Source: Paraglaciecola sp. T6c (lineage in GTDB: Bacteria > Pseudomonadota > Gammaproteobacteria > Enterobacterales > Alteromonadaceae). From it: a stretch of DNA of 64,000 nucleotides. The notes under the pieces were generated by a model that was given only the letters and a program-made list of their open reading frames with translations, ran no database searches and was not told where the DNA came from. The stretch is taken from positions 2,232,001 through 2,296,000 of the forward strand of contig NC_008228.1 of the NCBI RefSeq assembly GCF_000014225.1. Reading direction: 5' to 3'. Every line of letters starts with the position of its first letter. The first letter of the stretch is position 1. Below, one piece after another: positions 1 to 8,903 of the stretch. The position numbers were made by a program, and so were the translations under genes.

Positions 1-982
1 GTATATTTGCGTAGTGCGTAAATCACTGTGGCCTAGCTGGTCTTGCACAGTGCGAATATCAGCGCCTGATTGTAAAAGATGGGTCGCACAAATTTGTCTG
101 GAATTAAATTTGAACATCCGAAGGATGGCCCGTAGGGAAAAATGCAAGGACGCATTTTTTAAATGAGTGGCGAAGCGTGTGCGGGGTAACGATTTTAGGG
201 ATATTGGCTTTTTTAGCGGCATGTCGTATTACTTTTTGCACCGTAGACCCATCAATATGATGACGCCTTAATGATTGGTCTTCAGGATCTGTCGATAGTT
301 GACGCGAAGCAAACACATATTGCCATGGTAACGAGCGATTGGCGTTCTTAAACTTAAGCCTTAGACGATGAGGTAGATAAACGCCATCGTATTCTGGGTT
401 TAACAAGTCTGCATCCAGATATTGTCTTACGACAGTGATCTGTTGTTGCAAACTAGGTATAAGCTCATCGGCTAATGTAACAATTCGATGTTTACCACCT
501 TCACCATTCCAAACCCGTACGGATTTGAAATCAAAATCTATATCTTGGACTCTCAATCTCACACATTCCATTAAACGCAAGCCATTTGCATATAAAATTG
601 ATACCGCAAGTTTCTGTTGAGCACTTACAACTGCAAGTAAATTCCTCACTTCATCAGTAGTGAGAACGATTGGCAGTTTTTGCTGGCGAGTACTTTTAAT
701 AAAATTAAGTTTAAAATTTAACGGTTGACGAATTATATCGCGATATAGAAATACCAAGGCATTTAATGCTGATTTTTGGGTTGATGCAGCCACATCTAAC
801 TCTAAAACTAAATGTGAAAGGAAGGCTTCTACCTCTTTATCATGCATTAAATTAGGGTGTTTTTTCTGATGAAAATGAATATAGCTACTGATCCACTTAA
901 GATAAGCTTCAATAGTGCGCTTTGAATAACGTAATTGGTACATTTCATCCTTTATCATATTCAAGAACATCGATTTAGGCAT
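1..982 (-). pseudogene. intI: Integron integrase IntI, interrupted and cut by window edge
   Basis: Tyrosine recombinase that would recombine attC cassettes into attI. The ATG at 982 is chosen because a GAAGAGAG ribosome-binding site precedes it; an upstream ATG at 1114 would read through the LexA box. Visible features are the box I arginine (NGLRLME), the insertion typical of IntI proteins (around LPWQYVFAS) and box II (HTLRHSF). Directly after that Phe codon a 73-bp insertion (88-160) adds foreign codons and a stop at 104. The family continuation ([28 protein letters not shown]) resumes at 87 and runs to the window edge, where bases 1-3 encode the nucleophile Tyr. The truncated product (about 292 aa) lacks this Tyr, so it should be inactive. 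IntI identity is very likely; loss of function is inferred. Confidence 0.93.
88..160 (+). repeat. Two-hairpin mini-element, copy 1 (inside intI)
   Basis: A 73-bp insertion defined by the break in the IntI reading frame. It contains hairpin 1 CATCC-GAA-GGATG, a GCCCGTAGGG linker, and hairpin 2 AATGC-AAGGAC-GCATT. It shares layout and flanking sequence with three elements near 55.7-56.3 kb (AAATTT, GGAATAAA-like, TTTGAACA), while the stem bases differ in a compensating way. It carries no ORF and no obvious target duplication. Confidence 0.8.
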
Positions 983-1003
983 AAGATAACTCTCTTCAAA
1001 TAA

Positions 1004-1019
1004 CTGTATACCTGTACAG
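1004..1019. promoter_or_regulatory. LexA (SOS) box upstream of intI
   Basis: The sequence CTGTATACCTGTACAG fits the CTGT-N8-ACAG LexA consensus and lies 22 bp upstream of the chosen intI start. SOS control of integron integrases through a LexA box in the intI promoter is established in other integrons, and its position supports the 982 start. The matching box is absent from the second attI copy at 52.9 kb. Confidence 0.8.
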
Positions 1020-1054
1020 TATTGGTGAATAATCCGTATAACAGCAAGATTTAG

Positions 1055-1222
1055 GAATTTTTCCGTGTTTCCACAGGTGAGAAGCCCATAACCGGAAAAG
1101 TTCAACCTGTACAATAAGTTGCCGTGTATGCTAAAAAGGACAGATGGTGAAAGGCGGAAAAGTTCCGTGTTTAATACGCGGATCCAATCACGGAACCTTT
1201 CCGGCTATTAATATTGTTATGC
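1055..1222 (+). other. Integron attI region with core site GTTATGC
   Basis: This is the segment between intI and the first cassette. It ends at the core site GTTATGC (1216-1222), where cassette 1 joins after the first G. It contains an imperfect 17-bp inverted repeat: GGCGGAAAAGTTCCGTG at 1153-1169 against 1189-1206. About 165 bp are nearly repeated at 52,883-53,051, again directly before a cassette, which defines its functional extent. The attI call is by position and core site; integrase-binding repeats were not resolved. Confidence 0.8.
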
Positions 1223-1242
1223 ATTAATACCAAGGAGTCGCA

Positions 1243-1686
1243 ATGGAAATCGCAGCTATCACAGGTGCTTTGTCAGGAATAAAAGCCGCATCAGATATTG
1301 CAAAAATAATCAAAGATAGTGGTGCTTCTTTAGAGGCTGCTGAGATGAAATTTCAATTAGCAGAATTAATCGATGCACTTGCTGATGCGAAAATTGAAAT
1401 TGCAGATTTTAAAGAATTAATGTCAGATAAAGACAATGAAATAAGTGAGCTTAAAAAATCGCTACTTGTACAACAAAATATCACTTGGCAAGAGCCATAT
1501 TACTTTAAAGTCGAAGGCGATAATAAAGACGGGCCCTTTTGTCAACGTTGCTATGATGTTGACACTCAATTAGTCAGGCTTCAATCTCCCCATAAAAATG
1601 GGTACTGGAACTGCACTCAGTGTGAAAACTCTTATCGTGATTCCACCTATAAAAGTCCAGCGCCAATTAGAGTTAGCCGCAAATAA
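1243..1686 (+). CDS. Cassette 1 protein: amphipathic N-terminus, coiled coil, zinc ribbon
   Basis: A 147-residue protein of unknown function encoded by the first gene cassette, preceded by a good AAGGAG site. Residues 1-30 are a small-residue, Ala/Gly/Ile-rich helix. Residues 30-75 are heptad-like and charged, probably a coiled coil. The C-terminal third holds two CxxC pairs (CQRC and CTQC, about 22 residues apart) that should bind zinc. There is no signal peptide. The stop codon lies three bases before the attC R'' box, so the gene fills the cassette. I recognise the architecture from uncharacterised cassette or phage proteins but cannot assign a role. It would be transcribed from an integron promoter, since no promoter was recognised inside the cassette. 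Confidence 0.85.
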   Translation: MEIAAITGALSGIKAASDIAKIIKDSGASLEAAEMKFQLAELIDALADAKIEIADFKELMSDKDNEISELKKSLLVQQNITWQEPYYFKVEGDNKDGPFCQRCYDVDTQLVRLQSPHKNGYWNCTQCENSYRDSTYKSPAPIRVSRK

Positions 1687-1716
1687 ATGCATAACAAGAG
1701 ACTATGGCGTCAATAG

Positions 1717-2679
<963 letters not shown>

Positions 2680-2680
2680 C

Positions 2681-2840
2681 TAACTCTTGCTTGCATAATG
2701 CGGGTTGAGACCCAGTAGACTATTCGAGTGTTTTGCTTGGAGTCCTTTGTGGTGTTCTTTCTTGTTATCGGTCTCTCAACTGAGGAGCCATCGCTCAATC
2801 GAACTACCACAAAAGAAGGCTTTAGTTGCTGCTAAAGCTT
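2681..2840 (-). ncRNA. Candidate IS110 bridge RNA
   Basis: Read leftward, the DNA upstream of the recombinase folds as an IS110 bridge RNA should. A 5' stem-loop is GCTTTAG/CTAAAGC (plus-strand 2819-2838). A first internal loop is closed by UUUGUGGU/ACCACAAA (2806-2813 with 2746-2753). A second loop is closed by GACUC/GAGUU (2740-2744 with 2682-2686) around hairpin GGGU-CUCA-ACCC. Loop 1 carries AUAACAAG (2760-2768), complementary to the target half CTTGTTAT. Loop 2 carries AUAGUCU (2717-2723), identical to the left donor end, and AUGCAAG (2690-2696), pairing to the right donor end CTTGTAT with one wobble. The left target guide was not identified with confidence. Transcript ends are unknown. 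Confidence 0.6.
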
Positions 2841-2988
2841 GGGTCTCACTTTACCTCACCCCGATTAAAATCAGGATGATTTACCTGAGTTATTATCCAT
2901 ACAAGACCTTCAAACGGACAAAAAACAGTTTGCTGTTTTCACTTCGTTCAACATTTTAGCCAACAATTTTTTGCCCGTTATTAGGGCG

Positions 2989-4313
2989 CTGGGGGATCCC
3001 CTCATAGAATTGGTCTTCCTTCTTTGTGAACCCAGGTAATATATTGGGCGATAGCCCATGTCATTTGGGCTGAGTTCATCCTGTAATCTTTTGCCCTTTT
3101 CCTGACTTCTCTGCCTAGCCTAATGATAGATAACACGCGCCGATGACGGATGGTGTTAGCTTGAAATGCTCTTTCCCAATTTTGTTTTTGAGCAATGATA
3201 CCGAGTAACCGTAATAGCCATTCTGCGAGCATCGCTATCAGCAGTAATATGTCGAATCGTTTGGTACAGCGACTGTTGCTGTGGCGCAGTCCCATTCCGT
3301 ATTGAGGGCTTTTAATATCGCGGAAGGTTTCTTCTATTTGCATCCGTCTTGCGTAAAGAGAAACCAGCTGTTTTGAGTTAAGTTTATCGTTCTCGGGAAG
3401 GTTAGTGGCGAGTAGCCAAGGCTCTTTGCTACCGGCACGATAGCTTTGCTGGGCGGTGTGGTTTCGACCTGCCTTTGAAGAGCGGTTGTCCTTTCGATGT
3501 TTGGCCTTTGCTTTGTACAAATGCAGGTGTGCATGAAGCGGGCTTTTACGCCCTAATTGCCCACACCCAAGGTATTTGGCCCGAGAATTTGCACTGGGAT
3601 AAAACGACTTATTACTTTGCCATGATGCTTGCCCATCACGCTTAAATCCCACATCACCGCGCACTCGGCCTAGCCAGAACCATCCATGCTTTTCGACTTC
3701 ACGAAACCAAGGGTTACGATAGCCTGCATCGGTCACAATCAACGGGCAACAACCCGACGGCAGGATACTCGCCAACTCCCGTAAAAACGGATTATGACTA
3801 ACAGGTGAATTGTATTCACCGAATGAAAATACGCGCTCATAAAGCGTGACAGAGCGCCCCTGAACACTGACCGATGCACGTAAGGTTAAATGCCTGAGCT
3901 GCTCACGCACATCAGACCAATCCACAAGGACAACCGGCATGGGGTTAGCACCGCAAAGCAAGCGAGCGTGCCAACGATAGATGTCGAGCCGTTCATTATG
4001 TAGGTTGTTATTACCAAGCAGCCTGTCGATGCGTTTAATGTTGTGTTTCGGGGCCACGGAGCCTGAGATATTGCGTCCTAATTCGGTCAACGATAGTTGC
4101 TGGCCATCTAGCAAAGATTGGGTGGCAACCATCAAAGCGGAAAGACGTTTGGCATGTAGATTAGGGCATTGTTTTTTAAGCAAATCGTGTAAGATATGAA
4201 TATCACGCATGGTGTTGTTATCTAGTTGGTTTTTGGCGAAATTTATTAGATCAAATGGCGCTATGCGTGTCTATGTTATTGTTTCTGCTCATAATTATGA
4301 GGGGATTCGTTAG
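2989..4313 (-). mobile_element. IS10-like (IS4 family) element, complete, 9-bp target duplication
   Basis: A 1,325-bp element, close to the size of IS10. The ends read CTGGGGGATCCCCTCATA and, reversed, CTAACGAATCCCCTCATA. The 9-bp direct repeat ATTAGGGCG flanks it (2980-2988 and 4314-4322). The right copy of the repeat ends exactly on the G of the attC core site GTTAGGT, the point of cassette exchange. Confidence 0.93.
3002..4210 (-). CDS. IS4-family (IS10-like) transposase
   Basis: A 402-residue DDE transposase very like that of IS10. The N-terminal block runs ILHDLLKKQCPNLHAKRL; the catalytic aspartates lie in VLVDWSDVREQ and LIVTDAGYRN; the catalytic Glu lies in the YREK-type motif YARRMQIEETFRDIKS. 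The family moves DNA by cut-and-paste with 9-bp target duplications. The gene is intact and full length. It nearly fills the element, ending about a dozen bases from the left tip. Confidence 0.95.
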   Translation of the reverse strand: MRDIHILHDLLKKQCPNLHAKRLSALMVATQSLLDGQQLSLTELGRNISGSVAPKHNIKRIDRLLGNNNLHNERLDIYRWHARLLCGANPMPVVLVDWSDVREQLRHLTLRASVSVQGRSVTLYERVFSFGEYNSPVSHNPFLRELASILPSGCCPLIVTDAGYRNPWFREVEKHGWFWLGRVRGDVGFKRDGQASWQSNKSFYPSANSRAKYLGCGQLGRKSPLHAHLHLYKAKAKHRKDNRSSKAGRNHTAQQSYRAGSKEPWLLATNLPENDKLNSKQLVSLYARRMQIEETFRDIKSPQYGMGLRHSNSRCTKRFDILLLIAMLAEWLLRLLGIIAQKQNWERAFQANTIRHRRVLSIIRLGREVRKRAKDYRMNSAQMTWAIAQYITWVHKEGRPIL

Positions 4314-4332
4314 ATTAGGGCGTTAGGTTGCT

Positions 4333-4671
4333 ATGAAGAAATTTTTGATTCTTTTGGTCCCAGTAGTTTTTTTGTTGACCTATTGCCAAAAGAATATTGG
4401 AGGCGTCACAGCCTCTGAACTCGATAAAGACCTAAGTAACTTACTTCAGTCTGGAGACCCACTAGAAAAAATAAAAAGCTCACTCGATAAGCTCTACATT
4501 GGGTATCACTATGATAGTGACTTCGGACGATTTGAGGCGTCGCTTAAAGACAATAATTATAATTGCGTACGTTACTTTCTTTATGATTGTGCAGTATTAA
4601 TATACGTCTATACAGACCATGAACGAAGATATACGGGGCATGAAGTTGAAGTTATCTACTCTGGGTTATAG
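4333..4671 (+). CDS. Cassette 2 protein: small predicted lipoprotein
   Basis: A 112-residue protein beginning four bases after the core site GTTAGGT. The N-terminus is a lipoprotein signal (MKKFLILLVPVVFLLTYC) with the lipobox Cys at residue 18, so the mature protein would be tethered to a membrane. The rest is a small soluble domain with two further cysteines (NCVRYFLYDC) that could pair. No family is recognised. The cassette's attC follows directly, and no promoter was recognised within the cassette. Confidence 0.8.
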   Translation: MKKFLILLVPVVFLLTYCQKNIGGVTASELDKDLSNLLQSGDPLEKIKSSLDKLYIGYHYDSDFGRFEASLKDNNYNCVRYFLYDCAVLIYVYTDHERRYTGHEVEVIYSGL

Positions 4672-4677
4672 CTCGCA

Positions 4678-4752
4678 ACCTAACAAGAGACTATGGCGTC
4701 AATAGCTAATTTGTAGCCTTTGGCGCTTCCCACATGACCCCGTCTCTGAGCA
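4678..4752 (+). other. attC2 start (R'' ACCTAAC) followed by IS110 end remnant
   Basis: ACCTAAC at 4678-4684 complements the GTTAGGT that opens this cassette. From 4683 to 4752 the sequence repeats the IS110 terminus (compare 1694-1760), including its last codons, with a few base changes, and then stops abruptly where the Y1 element repeats begin. A second IS110 insertion at the same attC position was therefore later truncated. Confidence 0.85.
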
Positions 4753-4753
4753 A

Positions 4754-4860
4754 TTACATAGACACCCATCTTCAATTACATAGACAATTACATAGACACC
4801 CATCTTTAGAATTACATAGACACCCATCTTTAGCCAATTACATAGACACCCATCTTTAGA
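4754..4860 (+). repeat. Tandem left ends of the Y1 transposable element
   Basis: Five successive copies of AATTAC followed by ATAGACACCCATCTTTA or a shortened form begin after TTAC at 4757, 4779, 4791, 4815 and 4841. Unit lengths are 22, 12, 24 and 26 bp before the last copy continues into the complete element. Each copy is preceded by TTAC. The same end occurs alone at 7,430 and in a series at 54.6-54.96 kb. This is not a CRISPR array: the units are contiguous, without spacers. Confidence 0.85.
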
Positions 4861-6118
4861 ATCGTATTAAAAAGCACACCTGCTCAGAATGGGGATATGC
4901 CTCTAAAGAAGCGTTTAGGTACTTGTCATCTGAACGATCAGGGATTCCTACTGGAATATTGCGCCTATAGGAAGGAAACGGCGTTTAAGGTCGATTTTTA
5001 GGCAAGGGGCTAAGCTACAAGCTGCGATGGGAATGGGTCCTTTAAGGTTGTTTCAAGCACGCTTTAATAATTCTCTCGCTTTGGCCATTCCTCGCAGCCG
5101 TTGATGATGGGTGTGGCGTTTAAATGCATTCATCATTTGCTCCGCACCTGCTGCGTAGCAGAAGTGTTTTTCGAACTCAGTGGTTAATGTTAACCACTGA
5201 GCAGCATCTAAGCCTAATCTTTGTAGAATAGGACTGTGGATATTATCGATATGACCGGCCTTATCATCTCGAATGAATCGGCCTGTCGTGTCTACCAATT
5301 CACAATAGTCTTTGAGTGAATATGCGATACCTTGAGGCATTTCTTCACGAGGATTTCCTACAAAGGGCATTAAAATGCACGGTTGTGATTGTTGATTCTT
5401 AGCGGCATGAATGCGCTTTTTGATACTGGTGTGCTTTGACGTTTCGGGTGTGTTTGCCATTTTTGCGCGAATGGGGTTTAAATCTACATAGGCCATACAC
5501 GCCAGTACGGCACTTTCATCTAATAAGGCCTGAGATTTAAATCGCCCCTCCCAGAAACGGCCAGTGCAGCCATCCTCTTTATTGGCTTCACGAGCAATGT
5601 ACTCATTTAAGTCACGCATAAACCAGCTTATGTCGTACAAACGTTGCCGATATGTTTCAACGGTCTCATCAAAGGTGATTAGCTCTCCTTGGCTCAGCGT
5701 ATCGCCATTCATGAATTTTTGAGTCAGCAATGTGCCTCTGTGTAGCTTGTGGTAGCGTCTCAATACTTCATCGTTAGCCCAATGAGCAGCCATTGTTTTA
5801 TCCACACATAGCACCACATGCGTGTGATTATTCATGACCGCATAGGCACAAATGTCTATGGCGAATACCGTAGATAAAAACAATAAACGCTCTTCTACCC
5901 AACCTCGGCGATGCTCGTAACTTTGCCCTGAATGCGCATCGACTCCGCACAAGAATGACTGGCGTACGCAGCGGGAAACACAATGGTAATAAGGCGTATC
6001 GATTAAACTAATTTGGCTTTTTCGAGGTTGAGGCATAACTCATCTACCTGACAAAAATGAGACACCAACCAAGTCTAGTTCAGCCCTGAAAATTGACCAT
6101 TTTTACCACGGGTGTCTT
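4842..6118 (-). mobile_element. Y1 (HUH) transposase element, intact copy A
   Basis: The left end ATAGACACCCATC lies directly after TTAC; the right end is near 6,111-6,118, where GACCATTTTTACCACGGGTGTCTT resembles an imperfect hairpin of the kind used by single-stranded Y1 transposases. A single gene reads leftward, with about 200 bp of conserved non-coding DNA beyond its 3' end (4,860-5,050) that is also present in copy B. There is no tnpB. The left side lies in attC2 and the right side abuts a truncated IS10-like element, so insertion was accompanied by loss of DNA. Confidence 0.8.
5053..6036 (-). CDS. Y1_Tnp (HUH) transposase, IS200-like / REP-associated type
   Basis: A 327-residue single-strand DNA transposase. 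The HUH metal site is in MNNHTHVVL at about residues 69-77. The conserved CTGRFWEGRFKSQALL and ACMAYVDLNPIRAKM blocks hold the region of the catalytic Tyr. A conserved C-terminal extension (HFCYAAGAEQMMNAFKRH) is longer than in IS200 TnpA and fits the REP-associated (RAYT-like) group. These enzymes move DNA as single strands and recognise hairpins. The gene is intact. A diverged and interrupted copy is at 55,170-56,375. Confidence 0.92.
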   Translation of the reverse strand: MPQPRKSQISLIDTPYYHCVSRCVRQSFLCGVDAHSGQSYEHRRGWVEERLLFLSTVFAIDICAYAVMNNHTHVVLCVDKTMAAHWANDEVLRRYHKLHRGTLLTQKFMNGDTLSQGELITFDETVETYRQRLYDISWFMRDLNEYIAREANKEDGCTGRFWEGRFKSQALLDESAVLACMAYVDLNPIRAKMANTPETSKHTSIKKRIHAAKNQQSQPCILMPFVGNPREEMPQGIAYSLKDYCELVDTTGRFIRDDKAGHIDNIHSPILQRLGLDAAQWLTLTTEFEKHFCYAAGAEQMMNAFKRHTHHQRLRGMAKARELLKRA

Positions 6119-6127
6119 GCTTCCTTT

Positions 6128-6478
6128 CTGAACACTGACCGATGCACGTAAGGTTAAATGCCTGAGCTGCTCACGCACATCAGACCAATCCACAAGGACA
6201 ACGGGCATGGGGTTAGCACCGCAAAGCAAGCGAGCGTGCCAACGATAGATGTCGAGCCGTTCATTATGTAGGTTGTTATTACCAAGCAGCCTGTCGATGC
6301 GTTTAATGTTGTGTTTCGGGGCCACGGAGCCTGAGATATTGCGTCCTAATTCGGTCAACGATAGTTGCTGGCCATCTAGCAAAGATTGGGTGGCAACCAT
6401 CAAAGCGGAAAGACGTTTGGCATGTAGATTAGGGCATTGTTTTTTAAGCAAATCGTGTAAGATATGAATATCACGCAT
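6128..6478 (-). pseudogene. IS10-like transposase, N-terminal fragment (copy B)
   Basis: The first 117 or so residues match the intact transposase at 3,002-4,210 almost exactly; beyond SVSVQ the reading frame enters the right end of the Y1 element and ends. Start is the equivalent ATG at 6478. About 20 bp differ just upstream of the gene relative to copy A. The copy cannot be functional. Confidence 0.93.
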
Positions 6479-6594
6479 GGTGTTGTTATCTAGTTGGTTT
6501 TTGGCGAAATCCTCTTTCTTGATAAAAGACATCAAATGGCGCTATGCGTGTCTATATTATTGTTTCTGCTCATAATTATGAGGGGATTCGTTAG
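6128..6594 (-). mobile_element. Truncated IS10-like element (copy B)
   Basis: The right terminus (ATGAGGGGATTCGTTAG) is identical to the complete copy. It is followed by TGTTGAGCG (6595-6603), which should be the right copy of the 9-bp duplication and again ends on the G of the attC core GTTATGT. The left part of the element has been replaced by the Y1 element. Confidence 0.85.
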
Positions 6595-6620
6595 TGTTGA
6601 GCGTTATGTACCAAGATAAA

Positions 6621-6938
6621 ATGAAGGTATTTATTGTTACTTTAATGTTGGTAGTTCTTGGAGGCTGCGAAGCTAAGCTTGATAAGAAAGTTGGCTATGG
6701 AAAAGCTTTAGAACGAACAGTTGATAAGCAATGTTTCTTTAGTGTATTTGCTGAAGTTAAAGCTAAAACTAACTATGCACTAATGGTTTCCACCAGTGAA
6801 GAAAACGGAAAAATTAGTTATTACGAGTTAACTATTGACGGGCAAGCTGGTAACGATAGCTTGGAGGTTTTTACTCCAGCTTCATTCCAACTATCTAAAG
6901 GCTTTTTAAGCAAACTCCAAGAGCGGTGCACTAATTGA
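6621..6938 (+). CDS. Cassette 3 protein: small predicted lipoprotein
   Basis: A 105-residue protein. Start 6621 gives a clean lipoprotein signal, MKVFIVTLMLVVLGGC, with the lipobox Cys at residue 16; ATG 6606 is possible but overlaps the core site GTTATGT (6603-6609). The mature part is soluble and basic-acidic mixed, with two cysteines and no recognised domain. The gene ends seven bases before the R'' box, as is usual for a compact cassette. Function unknown; envelope location is inferred from the signal. Confidence 0.78.
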   Translation: MKVFIVTLMLVVLGGCEAKLDKKVGYGKALERTVDKQCFFSVFAEVKAKTNYALMVSTSEENGKISYYELTIDGQAGNDSLEVFTPASFQLSKGFLSKLQERCTN

Positions 6939-6945
6939 AAATGGT

Positions 6946-7059
6946 ACATAACAAACACATTATGTTCATTCGCTCTGCTCATTGGGACGCATACTCGCTG
7001 GCTGGCGCTTCGCGCAATTATAGCCAGCAAGTCTGCGCCCCATATGTGAAGCGTTAGGT
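6946..7059 (+). other. Complete attC site of cassette 3
   Basis: R'' ACATAAC (6946-6952) complements the GTTATGT that opens cassette 3, and R' is GTTAGGT (7053-7059). The 114-bp site between them is palindromic, for example GCTGGCTGGCGC against the downstream TATAGCCAGC. It is the only uninterrupted attC in the window and gives a reference for the others. Confidence 0.9.
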
Positions 7060-7065
7060 GCCAAA

Positions 7066-7365
7066 GTGTTCTCATGGCTTACAAGGAATTTTAGTTTATT
7101 AATCGGGGGCATCATCCTGTTGCCGCTAACCTTGTTTATATGCTTAATGTCTCTCGCTTTTGGAGCTGGTTTCACTAATGAGCCGGCAGTTTCTAGCATT
7201 AAGGTTGTCGCTATTGCAGCATCATATTTAGTAGTATTTGCATTGTCGGTTTGGCAATCAGTCCGTAGTTACAAAATTTATGGTCATTACGGCCACTGGG
7301 ATTTGTTGCCAATCATTTACTTTTCGCTGGGTGTGTTAGCAATGCTTATTCAAGGTAGTATTTAG
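7066..7365 (+). CDS. Cassette 4 protein: small multi-pass membrane protein
   Basis: A 99-residue protein starting with GTG six bases after the core site. Three hydrophobic segments are visible (about residues 10-33, 44-62 and 79-97), separated by a short loop and a His/Tyr-rich cytoplasmic or periplasmic stretch (SYKIYGHYGHWD). No family is recognised. Small multi-pass membrane proteins are common in cassettes. The stop is seven bases before the R'' box ACCTAAC. Confidence 0.75.
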   Translation: MFSWLTRNFSLLIGGIILLPLTLFICLMSLAFGAGFTNEPAVSSIKVVAIAASYLVVFALSVWQSVRSYKIYGHYGHWDLLPIIYFSLGVLAMLIQGSI

Positions 7366-7371
7366 CATGTC

Positions 7372-7490
7372 ACCTAACAAAAAAATCAAGTCACTCACTT
7401 CGTTCGCTGGGACGCATACACGGAATTACATAGACACCCATCTTTAGAATCTTATAAAAAGACTCTTGCTCAGAGGGGGAAATGCCGCAA
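7372..7490 (+). other. attC4 start, truncated by a solo Y1-element left end
   Basis: ACCTAAC (7372-7378) complements the GTTAGGT opening cassette 4, and ATTC-type attC sequence (TCACTTCGTTCGCTGGGACGC) follows. At 7426-7429 TTAC is followed by the Y1-element left end (ATAGACACCCATCTTTA) and about 45 bp of its internal sequence. The R' half of the attC is absent, so the array ends here by deletion. No further cassette is seen before the next gene. Confidence 0.8.
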
Positions 7491-7657
7491 AAAAGTGTGA
7501 AAACGCGGGGTACACTGTCTGGCTTGTTTTTCGGTGAGGTTGTCAGCCACTATGTTGTGGAATAACACAAACCGGTTACCTGTTTTGATTATCGAATTTG
7601 GCGTCTAATTCCTTACACTGGTGGGATGAATAAATCATAATAAAAATTGAAACTAAA

Positions 7658-8572
7658 ATGGCGAACAATAAAACCCTCTTACATTTTTCAATAGCCGTGT
7701 GTTTAGCTTTATCAGGTTGTAACCGTGAACAAACACCTGAATCATCAAACTCTACCAGTGAAGCTAAAGGGGAGATGAATAACGCGGTGAATAACCGTAC
7801 TTTGGACGTAAAAGCCTCTGCAGTAGACGAGCCTGAAGATGAGTGGGTGTCGCTCTTTAACGGTAAAGACTTGCAAGGCTGGTACACCTTTGTGAGTTAC
7901 CAACCTGAAGACAGCAATTATCAAGATCCTGACAACTTGCCTGTTCGCGGTATCAACAATGACCCTAAAAATGTGTTCAGCGTGCATGATGGGATGCTAC
8001 GTATTTCAGGAGAAGAATGGGGCGGTATCAGCACTATCAAAGAATACGAGAATTTTCATCTTAAATTTGACGTGAAATGGGGCGATAAGAAATGGCCCCC
8101 CAGAGAAAACTTACCCCGTGACAGCGGTGTATTGTATTTTGCGGTAGGAGAGGCTGGCGCATCGATGAATCACTGGATGCGTAGCCACGAAATGCAAATT
8201 CAAGTAGGCGATAGCGGTGATTATCACAGTCTTGATGGTGTTTTAATTGATACTCATTGCGGCGATGCAAATGACGGAGACTGGCATTTCTACCGCTACG
8301 ATCCGGATATGCCACTGTGTAAAGACATCGCTAACCGTGTATTGAAGTTAGGCGAGTTTGAGAATCCGATCGGCCAGTGGGACTCCATGGAAGTTATTGC
8401 AGATGACACTATGGTTATTCATAAAATTAACGGCCACGAGGTGTTTCGTGGTTATCAGTCAAGGCAAGTGATTGATGGGGAACACGTGCCGCTCACAAAA
8501 GGAAGAATTGAATTTCAATCAGAGGGAGCAGAAGTCTTTTATCGTGATATTCGCATAAAGCAAAACCCTTAG
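7658..8572 (+). CDS. DUF1080 / 3-keto-disaccharide hydrolase domain lipoprotein
   Basis: A 304-residue predicted lipoprotein: the signal ends in LALSGC with the lipobox Cys at residue 21, followed by a Ser/Glu-rich linker to about residue 62. The remainder is a DUF1080 domain (concanavalin-like fold) opening with WVSLFNGKDLQGW and containing DSGVLYFAVGE, HEMQIQVGDSGDYHSLDG and GRIEFQSEGAEVFYRDIRIK. Domain members are found with sugar-degrading enzymes, and some hydrolyse 3-keto-glycosides. The substrate here is unknown. It faces a convergent acetylesterase-type gene, consistent with a carbohydrate theme. Confidence 0.88.
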   Translation: MANNKTLLHFSIAVCLALSGCNREQTPESSNSTSEAKGEMNNAVNNRTLDVKASAVDEPEDEWVSLFNGKDLQGWYTFVSYQPEDSNYQDPDNLPVRGINNDPKNVFSVHDGMLRISGEEWGGISTIKEYENFHLKFDVKWGDKKWPPRENLPRDSGVLYFAVGEAGASMNHWMRSHEMQIQVGDSGDYHSLDGVLIDTHCGDANDGDWHFYRYDPDMPLCKDIANRVLKLGEFENPIGQWDSMEVIADDTMVIHKINGHEVFRGYQSRQVIDGEHVPLTKGRIEFQSEGAEVFYRDIRIKQNP

Positions 8573-8903
8573 GCTATTGCATCAAAGCAAGGTCGGCTGC
8601 GGTTAAAATCGCAAATTTAGCTTATCAATAAATACCGCTACGTTGATAGCTAAGCAGCATTATTTATCGTCGCTGAGCTTAAAGTTAACTAAGTTTCAGC
8701 GATTTGGCGCTCATCGATTTACGCTATTTCGATTGAATGCTCTAGTTGTCGGTTATGCAGTGTCAGCGTTTAGCTCAAAAGCGCGCATCCAGTCTTAACT
8801 CAGCGCCATCAGTGTCAAGCGCTGTGCCTCTTGCCTTAATCATCATCCTAATGCTAAGTCTCAACATTAATCTTGAACACTAAATACTTAACAAAACGCA
8901 GTG
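8573..8903. other. Gene-free stretch between two convergent genes
   Basis: About 330 bp with no ORF of note. A long imperfect hairpin (TCGCTGA near 8668 against TCAGCGA near 8702, with inner CTTA/TAAG) may end one of the convergent transcripts, but no T-run follows. Nothing else is recognised. Confidence 0.4.

Noticed and set aside
2893-2988. Independent small mobile element between the IS110 and IS10-like elements
   Set aside because: The sequence is explained as the body of attC1, since joining it to the R'' and R' boxes restores a normal cassette site.
4754-4860. CRISPR-like array of short direct repeats
   Set aside because: The units abut one another without spacers, vary in length from 12 to 26 bp and equal the left end of a transposable element found elsewhere in the window. 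No cas gene is present.
7576-7887. Leftward ORF opposite the DUF1080 gene start
   Set aside because: It is antisense to a well-supported lipoprotein gene, has no convincing start signal and shows no domain.
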